Shown here: positions 7,178 through 14,203 of the stretch, piece after piece
How the letters are laid out: the number at the start of each line of letters is the position of its first letter
How positions within the stretch are numbered: the first letter of the stretch is position 1
Assembly: GCA_900769465.1 (NCBI GenBank)
Contig: CAAGGT010000057.1
Location: 1-23,979, forward strand
DNA from: Bacteroidaceae bacterium
Lineage (GTDB): Bacteria > Bacteroidota > Bacteroidia > Bacteroidales > Bacteroidaceae
Direction: 5' to 3'
DNA: 23,979 nucleotides
The notes under the pieces: model-generated
What the model was told of the DNA's origin: nothing
Database searches by the model: none
Seen by the model: only the letters and a program-made list of their open reading frames with translations
Position numbers and translations under genes: made by a program

Positions 7178-7870
7178 ATGGTAAAAGGAACATATACATA
7201 CGAGTATCCGAGACCATCAGTGACTACTGATTGTGTCATATTTGGATTTGATTCAGAAGGTTTATCTGTATTGCTTATTGAGAGAGGAATAGATCCGTTC
7301 AAGGGCTGTTGGGCTTTCCCTGGAGGATTCATGCAGATGGATGAGGATGCAGAGACATGTGCTAGGCGTGAACTCGAGGAGGAGACTGGTCTTAAAGCGG
7401 ATTACGTTGAGCAGTTCGGTACCTTTTCAGATGTGAACAGAGATCCAAGAGGCAGAACCGTGACAATTGCTCATTACGCTCTTGTCAAGAAATCAGAAGT
7501 CAAAGGAGCTGATGACGCTGCCCAGGCAAAGTGGTTCCCGATCGGTAATATCCCTCCGCTTGCGTTCGATCATGACAGAATCCTGCGCGTCGCTCTCAAG
7601 GCTCTTCGAGAGAAGATCCATTTCGAACCGGTAGGATTCGAGCTGCTGCCATCAGTGTTCACCATGCCGCAGCTCCAGGATCTCTACGAGTCTATCCTTG
7701 AAGTCAAGTTCGACCGCCGCAACTTCTCTAACAAGATGCTCAAGCTGGGCATCCTTACAGAGGTGAACGACGGAACGATAAGAAAGGGTACGCGTAATCC
7801 GATAAAGTACTCATTCAACCAGGAGAACTACAATCAGATGAAGGCTAAAGGATTCAGACTTGAATTCTAG
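7178..7870 (+). CDS. Nudix-domain transcriptional regulator (NrtR/AraR-type)
   Basis: The protein has 230 aa from the ATG at 7178; a longer frame from 7157 would start upstream of the predicted transcription start and was rejected. Residues 1-140 are a Nudix domain with a complete Nudix box (residues 50-72, G-x5-E-x7-REL-x-EE-x-GL). Residues about 150-230 form the winged helix of NrtR/AraR-type regulators (MPQLQDLYESIL, then NFSNKMLKLGIL). In NrtR the Nudix domain senses ADP-ribose and controls NAD genes; in Bacteroides AraR it controls arabinose genes. Two palindromes at its promoter suggest autoregulation. Its only operon partner acts on ADP-ribose, which favours an ADP-ribose-type ligand (inference). 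Confidence 0.88.
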   Translation: MVKGTYTYEYPRPSVTTDCVIFGFDSEGLSVLLIERGIDPFKGCWAFPGGFMQMDEDAETCARRELEEETGLKADYVEQFGTFSDVNRDPRGRTVTIAHYALVKKSEVKGADDAAQAKWFPIGNIPPLAFDHDRILRVALKALREKIHFEPVGFELLPSVFTMPQLQDLYESILEVKFDRRNFSNKMLKLGILTEVNDGTIRKGTRNPIKYSFNQENYNQMKAKGFRLEF

Positions 7871-7897
7871 ACATAAACCACTTAAACTATAACCGAT

Positions 7898-9742
7898 ATG
7901 CTTGGCGCGATAATAGGTGATATGGTTGGCTCTGTATATGAGTTCAACAATACCAAAAGGACTGACTTTCCTTTCTTCAGCGAAAGAAGTACATACACAG
8001 ATGACTCGATCATGGCTCTTGCCGTAGCTGAATGGCTGCTTAAAGACTACACACATTCCCATGAGAGACTGGAGGAGATAATTGTTAGCTATGCAAACGA
8101 GTATCCTCATCCTATGGGAGGATACGGTGGCGGATTTGCACAGTGGTTATTCCGTCCGGAAAGACTTGTCGATTATCGTACAGGAGAAATTGCGGGCAGA
8201 AGAGTCCCATATAACTCATGGGGTAATGGGGCGGCAATGAGAGCTGCTGCTATCGGATGGATGTTCGATTCGTTTGAGGAGACGGAAAATGTGGCTGGCA
8301 TATCTGCTGCCATAACCCATAATCATCCTGAAGGTATCAAGGGAGCTCAGGCTACAGCAATAGCCGTATACTTGGCTAGAATAGGATACACTAAGAACCA
8401 GATCCGAGAGCGTGTGCATGACAGGTACGGATACGATCTCAGCCAAAGCGTGTCTGATATCCGTAAGACCTATGGCTGGGAGGACTCTTGTCAGGGTACT
8501 GTTTCACCTGCTATCTGCGCATTTCTTGACAGCGTAGACTTCGAAAGCGCCATACGTCTTGCAGTATCCCTAGGTGGAGACAGTGATACGCTTGCATGCA
8601 TCACAGGAGCTATTGCTGAGGCATTCTACAAGGATATCCCAAAGAAGATATTCGAAGAGGCTAAGAGCAGATTGCCGGAGTGTCTATTGGCAGTGGTCGA
8701 AAAGCTTGCTAAAGAATCAGTTTACGGAAAGACATATACAAGGTATGGCAGATCTGACGGTCCATCATTTCCTAGAGTGAGAGTGTTTTCTCCTAAAAAG
8801 ATTGATTCACTGCTTGATAATCAGGTCTTCGTCTATGGAAGCAATCTAAGTGGACATCATTATGGTGGTGCAGCCCGAATAGCTCATGAAAGGTTCGGAG
8901 CGGTCTGGGGTGAGGGTGTCGGACATCACGGTCAGACATATGCCATTCCTACCATGCAGGGCGGTCCAGAGACCATCAAGCCATATGTAGATGAGTTTAA
9001 CCGCTATGCTAATGAGCATCCGGAGCTCACCTTCCTGGTGACAAGAATAGGTTGTGGTATTGCAGGATTCAAAGAAGAGGAGATTGCACCGCTTTTTGTG
9101 GATTCGCTGGCGCTTCCGAATGTCCTTCTGCCGGAGTCATTCCATGATATCATTCTAGGCGGTTTCAACATGCATGAGGAGATACAGGTTCCGTGGGATG
9201 TAGAGTGGTTCAAGGAACTGACCCCTGACATCCCTTTGAATGAAGAGCAGTACGGGAATCTGTGCAAGGGATATTATCCTGACTGGGACTGCAGGTATGC
9301 TCCGATTAAGATAGGCGATTGGATCTATGTGGTCAGAAGTGGATACTGGCTTAATAAATACCGTTTCCAGAAGAGGGAAGACGGACTGTATCATCTGATG
9401 GAATCATATACTTCATGCAAGGATATCGGCAGAAATATGCTGATGTTCTGTATAGCTTACGGGTATTTCAGACCGGCTGTACTCGAGCGAGAAGAGATTA
9501 GGGAGTACATGGATATGTATGGAGCTCCTTTTGAAGCTCACCTTACGGTTCTGACTGAAGGTAAACCGTCTAAGTGCCTTGATTGTGAATTCGAGTATCT
9601 GAAGGATGTCATATATGGCGAGCCATCAGAGGAGGTCGATCAGGATAAGGTCGTGTTAGGTGGCTGCTGCATAGATGAATACTCACACAACTGGGAATGT
9701 CCGCACTGTCATGCTAGATACAGAGACGAGAGCCTCTGGTAG
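7898..9742 (+). CDS. ADP-ribosylglycohydrolase fused to A1S_2505-like and zinc-ribbon domains
   Basis: The protein has 614 aa in at least three parts. Residues 1-270 are a DraG/ARH-type ADP-ribosylglycohydrolase with its metal motifs intact: GAIIGDMVGS, TDDSIM, SWGNGAAMR and GGDSDT. These enzymes remove ADP-ribose from proteins or nucleic acids. Residues about 305-400 resemble the A1S_2505 family of phage non-structural proteins (FVYGSNLSGHHYGGAA, YAIPTMQ, TRIGCGIAGF). Residues about 415-555 are unassigned. Residues 557-614 form a zinc ribbon (CLDC, GGCC, CPHC) that matches the stand-alone protein at 17034-17264. It starts 27 nt after the Nudix regulator, in the same operon, and ends at a strong terminator. 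Confidence 0.88.
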   Translation: MLGAIIGDMVGSVYEFNNTKRTDFPFFSERSTYTDDSIMALAVAEWLLKDYTHSHERLEEIIVSYANEYPHPMGGYGGGFAQWLFRPERLVDYRTGEIAGRRVPYNSWGNGAAMRAAAIGWMFDSFEETENVAGISAAITHNHPEGIKGAQATAIAVYLARIGYTKNQIRERVHDRYGYDLSQSVSDIRKTYGWEDSCQGTVSPAICAFLDSVDFESAIRLAVSLGGDSDTLACITGAIAEAFYKDIPKKIFEEAKSRLPECLLAVVEKLAKESVYGKTYTRYGRSDGPSFPRVRVFSPKKIDSLLDNQVFVYGSNLSGHHYGGAARIAHERFGAVWGEGVGHHGQTYAIPTMQGGPETIKPYVDEFNRYANEHPELTFLVTRIGCGIAGFKEEEIAPLFVDSLALPNVLLPESFHDIILGGFNMHEEIQVPWDVEWFKELTPDIPLNEEQYGNLCKGYYPDWDCRYAPIKIGDWIYVVRSGYWLNKYRFQKREDGLYHLMESYTSCKDIGRNMLMFCIAYGYFRPAVLEREEIREYMDMYGAPFEAHLTVLTEGKPSKCLDCEFEYLKDVIYGEPSEEVDQDKVVLGGCCIDEYSHNWECPHCHARYRDESLW

Positions 9743-9809
9743 ATACATAAACTCTATAGAATTGAATTTCCAATTCGTTCATTCTAGAAATAGATAATTT
9801 GTTTGATAA

Positions 9810-9840
9810 GTCCATGCCGGAAGGTGTGGACTATTTTTGT
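9810..9840 (+). terminator. Rho-independent terminator with GNRA loop
   Basis: GTCCATGCC pairs with GGTGTGGAC (7 Watson-Crick and 2 wobble pairs) around a GGAA tetraloop, followed by TATTTTTGTT. It ends the Nudix/ADP-ribosylglycohydrolase operon. Between it and the recombination genes, 9841-9932 shows nothing I can name. Confidence 0.85.
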
Positions 9841-9932
9841 TCTCCATCGGGATGCCGTGATGTGTCGCGAAGGTATGTAACGAGGTCAATCTACCAATGC
9901 ACCATGCTCAACTGTTCGCATATGTCTTCAGC

Positions 9933-10084
9933 AAAATAGACACTCCATCCGGAGCATCGATTTTCCCTTGACTGCCTTGTCTGTTTTCCTCGTCCACCTT
10001 CTGTCTGCTCAACATCACCGCCAGTCCCGAAGAAGGACTGCATACAGGTGATGAACTGAAGTTCAATCACTAATCCAAAAAGAT
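9933..10084 (+). promoter_or_regulatory. Shared leader element, copy C (divergent)
   Basis: AAAAT, a CTCC/GGAG hairpin (9943-9954) and ATTTTCCCTTG correspond to the first block of copies A and B. AAGTTCAATC at 10059-10068, 16 nt before the ATG, corresponds to AAGTTGAACC. It shares CTTGTCTGTT with copy A and ATTTTCC-TTG with copy B, but is about 25 nt longer between blocks. A TGAAC/GTTCA hairpin overlaps the second block. Confidence 0.4.
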
Positions 10085-10807
10085 ATGGAGAACAGCAAAC
10101 AGGTCCTACAGGACAACGGTAATCTCTCGATCTATGAGAGAGTCAGGGGAGTGCCGGCAGAGGCAAAGAAAGCCATCGAGGCAGGAAGACTCAAGGGCAA
10201 GAGTGACATCAACCCTATGTGGAGAATCAAGAAGCTGACTGAGGTCTTCGGCCCGGTGGGATTCGGATGGTACACCGAGGTGGTCAAGTCATGGACAGAG
10301 GTTGATGAGAACTCTGACGTGGCGGTATTCGTCGATATCAATCTCTATGTCCAGAAGGATGGACAGTGGAGCAAGCCTATCTACGGAAACGGCGGAAACA
10401 AGCTCATATCTCATGAGAGGAAGTATGAGAATGGTGTTCCTGTAATCGTGCCGTACCTTGACGATGATGCCTATAAGAAGGCTTATACAGACGCTATCAG
10501 CGTTGCTGCAAAGGCTCTTGGAGTCGGAGCTGACGTCTACTTTGAGAAGGATGTAACCAAGTACGACATGGCTCAGAGCCAGCCTACGGTTACTCCTGCA
10601 TCTGAAACTCCTGTGGATGCTCCCAAGCCGACACTTTCTCCTAGCATGAAGACCTGGAAACAGGCAATTGCCTTCACGGCTTCACAGAAGGACTCCATCG
10701 AGAACCTCTCAGCAAGACTGAAGGCCAAATACACAATCTCAGAGGAGCATCTTGACCTGCTTCTCACCCTCTCAGGTAAGAAACAATCTAGCAGAATACA
10801 GTCATGA
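10085..10807 (+). CDS. Rad52/DdrA-like single-strand annealing protein
   Basis: The protein has 240 aa. The pattern KKLTEVFGPVGFGWYTEV (about 49-66), a beta stretch with LYVQKDG, GNGGNKLI, and AYKKAYTDAISVAAKALG ending in GVGADVYFEKD matches Rad52/22-type (DdrA, Sak-like) annealing proteins of phages and mobile elements. Such proteins coat single strands and pair complementary DNA. A Pro/Thr-rich linker (about 165-195) leads to a short helical C-terminus. The next gene, overlapping its stop by 4 nt (ATGA), is a YqaJ-type exonuclease, its expected partner, which strengthens the call. RecT-type proteins were considered, but the motifs fit Rad52 better. Confidence 0.78.
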   Translation: MENSKQVLQDNGNLSIYERVRGVPAEAKKAIEAGRLKGKSDINPMWRIKKLTEVFGPVGFGWYTEVVKSWTEVDENSDVAVFVDINLYVQKDGQWSKPIYGNGGNKLISHERKYENGVPVIVPYLDDDAYKKAYTDAISVAAKALGVGADVYFEKDVTKYDMAQSQPTVTPASETPVDAPKPTLSPSMKTWKQAIAFTASQKDSIENLSARLKAKYTISEEHLDLLLTLSGKKQSSRIQS

Positions 10808-11754
10808 GTTACAAGGTAATCAGGACGATGAGTCACGAGGACTGGCTCGATCAGAGAAAGAAGGGTGTCGGCTCATCTGAAGCAGGCACCATCATGGGAG
10901 TCAACCACTTCGACACTCCTTACAAGCTCTGGAGAAGAAAGACCGGAATCGACCTTCCTATAGAGCAGAATGAAGCGATGGAACTAGGCCATCATCTCGA
11001 ACCGGCGGTAGCATCGCTCTTCGCTGCAAGGACAGGGGCCATCATCAAGAAGACCTCCGAGGGTGACTGGCTTGCTGTGGATACAAAGAGAGAATACCTG
11101 AGGGTCTCTCCTGACCGCCTGTATCACTATCCAGGCGAGAAGCAGACTAAGTCAAACCAGCATATCCTTGAGTGCAAGACAACGTCAGTGGCTGTCGATA
11201 AGGATGACATACCGGTCTACTGGTACTGTCAGCTCCAGTATCAGATGGGAGTTATGGGAGTCAAGAAAGGAGCTGTAGCATGGATATCGTCATTTCCAAG
11301 GCTCCACTTCGACTACAAGGAGATTGACTTCAATTCGGACTTCTACAAGGCCATGATAGAGGCTATCGAGCAGTTCTGGCTGATCAATGTCTGCGGAGGT
11401 ATACCACCTGAGGATATCGACGGAGAGGACTCGCTGCTGAGAAGCCCTCAGGCTACAGCAGGAGAGACACTCGAGGCTGACAAGGAGATGATGGAGAGAT
11501 ACGGCGCCATTAAGGAACTGGCATCTACCATCAAGAAGCTTGAGAGCACCCGAGACACGCTCGAAGATGAGATCAAGATAGCCCTGGGAACAGCAGAGTC
11601 ATTGGTATCTCCAGAGGGAACAGTCCTGGCCCAGTGGAAGAACACCAAGGATACGCGTAAGTTCAACGCCAAGGCATTCCAGGCTGCTGAACCGACGATG
11701 TATAATCTCTACATGGAAACCGTTCCAGGATCCAGACGATTCACTATCAGATAA
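10804..11754 (+). CDS. YqaJ-type (lambda exonuclease-like) recombination nuclease
   Basis: The protein has 316 aa. The N-terminal half is a YqaJ viral-recombinase nuclease: GVGSSEAGTIMGV, ELGHHLEPAVASLF (Glu66), RVSPDRL (Asp104), ILECKTT (Glu123, Lys125) and YCQLQYQMGV. This is the PD-(D/E)xK core of toroidal 5'-3' exonucleases that resect duplex ends for an annealing partner. Residues about 217-262 form a charged helix or coiled coil. The start codon overlaps the annealing-protein gene by 4 nt, indicating translational coupling. All expected catalytic residues are visible, so the enzyme should be active. Confidence 0.9.
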   Translation: MSYKVIRTMSHEDWLDQRKKGVGSSEAGTIMGVNHFDTPYKLWRRKTGIDLPIEQNEAMELGHHLEPAVASLFAARTGAIIKKTSEGDWLAVDTKREYLRVSPDRLYHYPGEKQTKSNQHILECKTTSVAVDKDDIPVYWYCQLQYQMGVMGVKKGAVAWISSFPRLHFDYKEIDFNSDFYKAMIEAIEQFWLINVCGGIPPEDIDGEDSLLRSPQATAGETLEADKEMMERYGAIKELASTIKKLESTRDTLEDEIKIALGTAESLVSPEGTVLAQWKNTKDTRKFNAKAFQAAEPTMYNLYMETVPGSRRFTIR

Positions 11755-11773
11755 TCCATAAACCTATACAATC

Positions 11774-12157
11774 ATGAATACTACACCAATGATAGGTCAG
11801 ATCGACCTTCTCGCCCTTATAGGTGCGACCATCAAGACAGTGGACTCACAGGAATCCATAGTCATTCCGCTTCAGAAGAACCCTACCATCTTCAAGATGA
11901 TGACCAAGACAGGTGCCCGGAAAGCCCTGCTGGACATCGTCATCAGGCAGACCACACAGCCTAAGTACGGCAATACGCACTTCATCAAGGCTAACGTGGG
12001 CAAGGCCAACAGGACAGCCCTGAATCTGGACAGCAGCGAGCTGCCTAGGCTCAGTCCTATCCTCGGTAACCTGAAGCCTCTGGAGGCCAGGGAGGATCCG
12101 ACTACGGCCCTTTCCGATGATGACGATCTGCCGGAGGGTGACTTCAAGGGATTCTAA
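11774..12157 (+). CDS. Unknown protein with SSB-like acidic tail
   Basis: I do not recognise the 127-aa protein. The core is basic and beta-prone (SIVIPLQKNPTIF, YGNTHFIKANVGKANRTAL). The end turns acidic and finishes DDDDLPEGDFKGF, which recalls the acidic tail with terminal Phe that SSB proteins use to recruit partners, though it is not the canonical DDDIPF. It lies 19 nt after the exonuclease gene, so a role in the recombination module is likely. Notably the SSB at 13652 lacks such a tail. The tail comparison is observation; a recruitment role is inference. Confidence 0.75.
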   Translation: MNTTPMIGQIDLLALIGATIKTVDSQESIVIPLQKNPTIFKMMTKTGARKALLDIVIRQTTQPKYGNTHFIKANVGKANRTALNLDSSELPRLSPILGNLKPLEAREDPTTALSDDDDLPEGDFKGF

Positions 12158-12158
12158 G

Positions 12159-12187
12159 TTTCACAGGAGAGGGTGAAAGCCCTCTCC
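12159..12187 (+). promoter_or_regulatory. Two competing hairpins inside the recombination operon
   Basis: GGAGAGGG (12166-12173) pairs with CCCTCTCC (12180-12187) around a 6-nt loop. TTTCAC (12159-12164) can instead pair with GTGAAA (12173-12178), which overlaps the first hairpin. A weak GTTATAT follows. This could be an internal attenuator or partial terminator reducing Panacea expression. Confidence 0.5.
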
Positions 12188-12205
12188 GTTATATGAGATT
12201 ACATT

Positions 12206-12958
12206 ATGAATACGACATTACAGCAGACAGACTCATACAGAGAGGTCATGGCCTGGCTCAGAGGAGGGGACACCACTCCGGACGAGCAGATGGAAGGACA
12301 GTTCATCGACATAGTGGCCCAGCTGGTGGCCGAGAAGCTAGAGAAGAACGAGAGACGCTCACGCAGAAGACGCGAGGATCTGCCTCCGTCTCCGCTCAGC
12401 ATCAAGTCCATCATGAAGGAGATCGGATGCTCTACACAGATCATGAAGCCTGTACAGAAGCCTCAGGTGCAGACAGCAGCCAGGATAGAGGAAGTCGCTC
12501 AGCCTGCTGATGCGACGCCTATGGACAGTGTCCTGCTGGCAAAGGCGCTTCAGCATATGGCTCTGATCGAGGGTCTGCAGCTGACGATGTCGCAGATCCA
12601 GACGATACTCTACATTGCCTATGGAGTGCGTCTAGCCAAGCACGGAGAGAGACTTACCGAGGAGCATCCTCAGATGTGGCAGTACGGACCTGTATTCCCT
12701 AGAGTATATGCCAAGCTCAAGAAGGATTCGTCGGACGGATTTGAGGAGTACGACACCCTTCTATGCCAGCATCCGGACAGGTTCAGGTACCTGTCCAACT
12801 GCTTCAGGCGCTTTGCATGGACCAAGGCCTGCATACTGACATCCCCGCACATATCCCAAGGGTCTCCATGGGAGCAGACACGAAAGGAGAATCCGGACAA
12901 GTGGGGAGTGCGGATAGAGGACGAGCTTATCCGTGAGTGGTTTCTACCAAGAGTTTAA
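12206..12958 (+). CDS. Panacea-domain (DUF4065/GepA-like) protein
   Basis: The protein has 250 aa. Residues about 105-250 form a Panacea (DUF4065, SocA/GepA-like) domain: MALIEGLQLTMSQIQTILY, WQYGPVFPRVYAKLKK, and the closing GSPWEQTRKEN plus a DELIREWF helix. Panacea domains act as antitoxins in many toxin-antitoxin pairs and also occur on phages and plasmids. The roughly 100-residue N-terminus is unusual: acidic at first, then a very basic patch (NERRSRRRRED) and a Pro/Gln-rich linker. It may bind DNA or a partner. No recognisable toxin adjoins it; its downstream neighbour is a 56-aa DUF4314-like protein. Confidence 0.8.
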   Translation: MNTTLQQTDSYREVMAWLRGGDTTPDEQMEGQFIDIVAQLVAEKLEKNERRSRRRREDLPPSPLSIKSIMKEIGCSTQIMKPVQKPQVQTAARIEEVAQPADATPMDSVLLAKALQHMALIEGLQLTMSQIQTILYIAYGVRLAKHGERLTEEHPQMWQYGPVFPRVYAKLKKDSSDGFEEYDTLLCQHPDRFRYLSNCFRRFAWTKACILTSPHISQGSPWEQTRKENPDKWGVRIEDELIREWFLPRV

Positions 12959-12978
12959 CATTATAATGAGAAAGAATT

Positions 12979-13149
12979 ATGGAAGTAAAGATTGGAGATA
13001 GAATCAGGATCTACCACCTCAAGGGTGAAGATGGAAGGTACGACGGAGCCGAAGGCATAGTCGAGCATATAGACGGCATCGGGCAGCTCCACGGCACCTG
13101 GGGAGGTCTGGCGGTCATACCCGACGAGGATGACTTTCAGATCATCTGA
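12979..13149 (+). CDS. DUF4314-like small protein
   Basis: This 56-aa frame begins 20 nt after the Panacea stop. Its sequence follows the DUF4314 plan: IGDRIRIYHLKGEDGRY, GAEGIVEHIDGIGQLHGTW, then GGLAVIPDEDDFQII, a small beta-barrel. DUF4314 proteins are frequent on conjugative elements and phages, with unknown function. It shares the Panacea transcript and ends by overlapping the convergent small gene by 13 nt. A role as partner of the Panacea protein is possible but unproven. Confidence 0.72.
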   Translation: MEVKIGDRIRIYHLKGEDGRYDGAEGIVEHIDGIGQLHGTWGGLAVIPDEDDFQII

Positions 13150-13391
13150 GTCCGGCAGAACCACCGGAGAGTGTGCAGCCTCGTCATCACGCGGGGCTGC
13201 ATCTTGTACACGATGATAGCCATGTCTGCCACCCATGTCAGGTTGATAGAATCTATGCTTTCCTGTATGTGACTTCTTCTTCGGCAGTTCCAGGGGTGCC
13301 GGTTGGTCAACTCCTTGTATGACCCGACAGGGAAGAGGACTGTCTGCTCCGGTTCTTCTTCATCAGACGTGCATCTTGACTCTGGAATCAC
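13137..13391 (-). CDS. Small basic protein, unknown (GTG start)
   Basis: This 84-aa minus-strand frame starts at a GTG. No ATG is available, yet the frame stays open about 30 codons upstream. The text looks protein-like: SYKELTNRHPWNCRRRSHI, then SINLTWVADMAIIVYKM. A well-spaced promoter lies 69 nt upstream on the same strand, which supports transcription. It converges on the DUF4314-like gene with a 13-nt overlap and diverges from ssb. The start is uncertain and no family is recognised. Confidence 0.45.
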   Translation of the reverse strand: MIPESRCTSDEEEPEQTVLFPVGSYKELTNRHPWNCRRRSHIQESIDSINLTWVADMAIIVYKMQPRVMTRLHTLRWFCRTQMI

Positions 13392-13459
13392 ATTGCAGTA
13401 AGCCGGAAGGCTGTAGAAGGATTCGTGATTGACAGGTCGGTTTCCCTTATTTCCGGACG

Positions 13460-13491
13460 CAAAGGTACTTTCCTTCTGACTTCATGTTAAA
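13460..13491 (-). promoter_or_regulatory. Promoter on the minus strand
   Basis: On the minus strand TTTA (13488-13491) is followed after 20 nt by TACCTTTG (13460-13467), an exact -7 box. It points at the small basic gene, with a leader of about 62 nt to the GTG. Next to it, 13501-13516 is a GGCTCA-TGTG-TGAGCC hairpin of unknown role. Confidence 0.65.
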
Positions 13492-13538
13492 GGACTCATC
13501 GGCTCATGTGTGAGCCTCGATCCGGTGGTCCCGAATGA

Positions 13539-13651
13539 AAATCTCCACGCCCTGCGGGGTAGTATTTTCCTTGCGGTCTCCTTGAGCCTTTGTCCTCAGG
13601 TACTATTGCGGCATCCGTAAATTAAGTTGAACCAACCTAACATCAATCAAA
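13539..13651 (+). promoter_or_regulatory. Shared leader element, copy B
   Basis: AAATCTCCACGC, nine bases and TAGTATTT (13539-13567) match copy A block for block. AAGTTGAACC (13624-13633) lies 18 nt before the ssb ATG. The distance between the blocks differs from copy A by only two bases although the sequence between is largely different, which suggests a constrained spacing. Confidence 0.6.
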
Positions 13652-13972
13652 ATGAATCCTAACAACTACATCCAGATTTCCGGCAGACTTACAGCCGACG
13701 TGACTCCTAACGAGAACAAGACATTCGCACGCTTCAACCTCGCGAAGAACTTCGTAGGATCAGACAAGAAGACCATCTTCCTCAGCTGCGTCATCTTCAA
13801 GAAGGAGTTCGATGATAACCAGCAGACCATCCCTTGGGATCTTCTGAAGAAGGGACAGGAAGTCCTCGTCACAGGAAAGCTCGCTCCAAACAACTGGACT
13901 GACAAGGAGGGTGTCGAGCACAAGGGCTTCGACATCATCGTGAACAAGATACGCGACCTGGCTGAAGAATAG
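13652..13972 (+). CDS. ssb: Single-stranded DNA-binding protein, short form
   Basis: The protein has 106 aa and is a single OB-fold SSB: NYIQISGRLTADVT at the N-terminus, FARFNLAKNF, IFLSCVIFKKEF, LLKKGQEVLVTGKL, and a closing VNKIRDLAEE strand. It protects single-stranded DNA during recombination or replication. Chromosomal SSBs usually have about 150-180 aa with a disordered tail ending in DDDIPF. Here the protein stops right after the OB-fold, so this is an element-type SSB that cannot recruit partners through the normal tail. Its leader is shared with the VWA operon and, in divergent form, the recombination operon, suggesting co-expression. Confidence 0.88.
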   Translation: MNPNNYIQISGRLTADVTPNENKTFARFNLAKNFVGSDKKTIFLSCVIFKKEFDDNQQTIPWDLLKKGQEVLVTGKLAPNNWTDKEGVEHKGFDIIVNKIRDLAEE

Positions 13973-13989
13973 CCGGGTTGCTTTTCTCT

Positions 13990-14100
13990 CCGGCGGATCT
14001 GCCGGAACCTTGCATGCCGATCGGCACTGAGGAGCGTCGTGATGACGTGAACCTCTATCTACCAGGGCAGCGCGGAGTGATTAACCGCGCTGCCTTTCTC
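13990..14100 (+). terminator. ssb 3' hairpin and terminator
   Basis: CCGGC/GCCGG (13990-14005) is a small hairpin just after ssb. The main structure is GGCAGCGCGG (14066-14075) pairing perfectly with CCGCGCTGCC (14085-14094), followed by TTTCTC. It ends the ssb transcript before the convergent ATPase gene. The remaining 14101-14203 is AT-rich with nothing I can name. Confidence 0.75.
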
Positions 14101-14203
14101 GTATTGACGTTTTATATAAAAATATATTTATATAAAAGATGGTTGTCCATTATGTGCACGAGGAGAGATACCTGTACTTCCTGTGTTTCCGACCTTGCTT
14201 CAA

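Noticed and set aside
9908..10015. 35-codon minus-strand frame opposite leader copy C
   Set aside because: Short, low in protein-like features, no promoter, and it covers a region better explained as a leader.
12193..12510. 105-codon plus-strand frame overlapping the Panacea gene start
   Set aside because: Low-complexity His/Arg/Gly text typical of an out-of-frame shadow.
12961..13236. 91-codon minus-strand frame
   Set aside because: Lies opposite the DUF4314-like gene, which has family motifs; no promoter points at this frame.
13501..13516. GGCTCA-TGTG-TGAGCC as a CRISPR repeat or attachment site
   Set aside because: It occurs once, with no spacers, integrase or second copy in the window.
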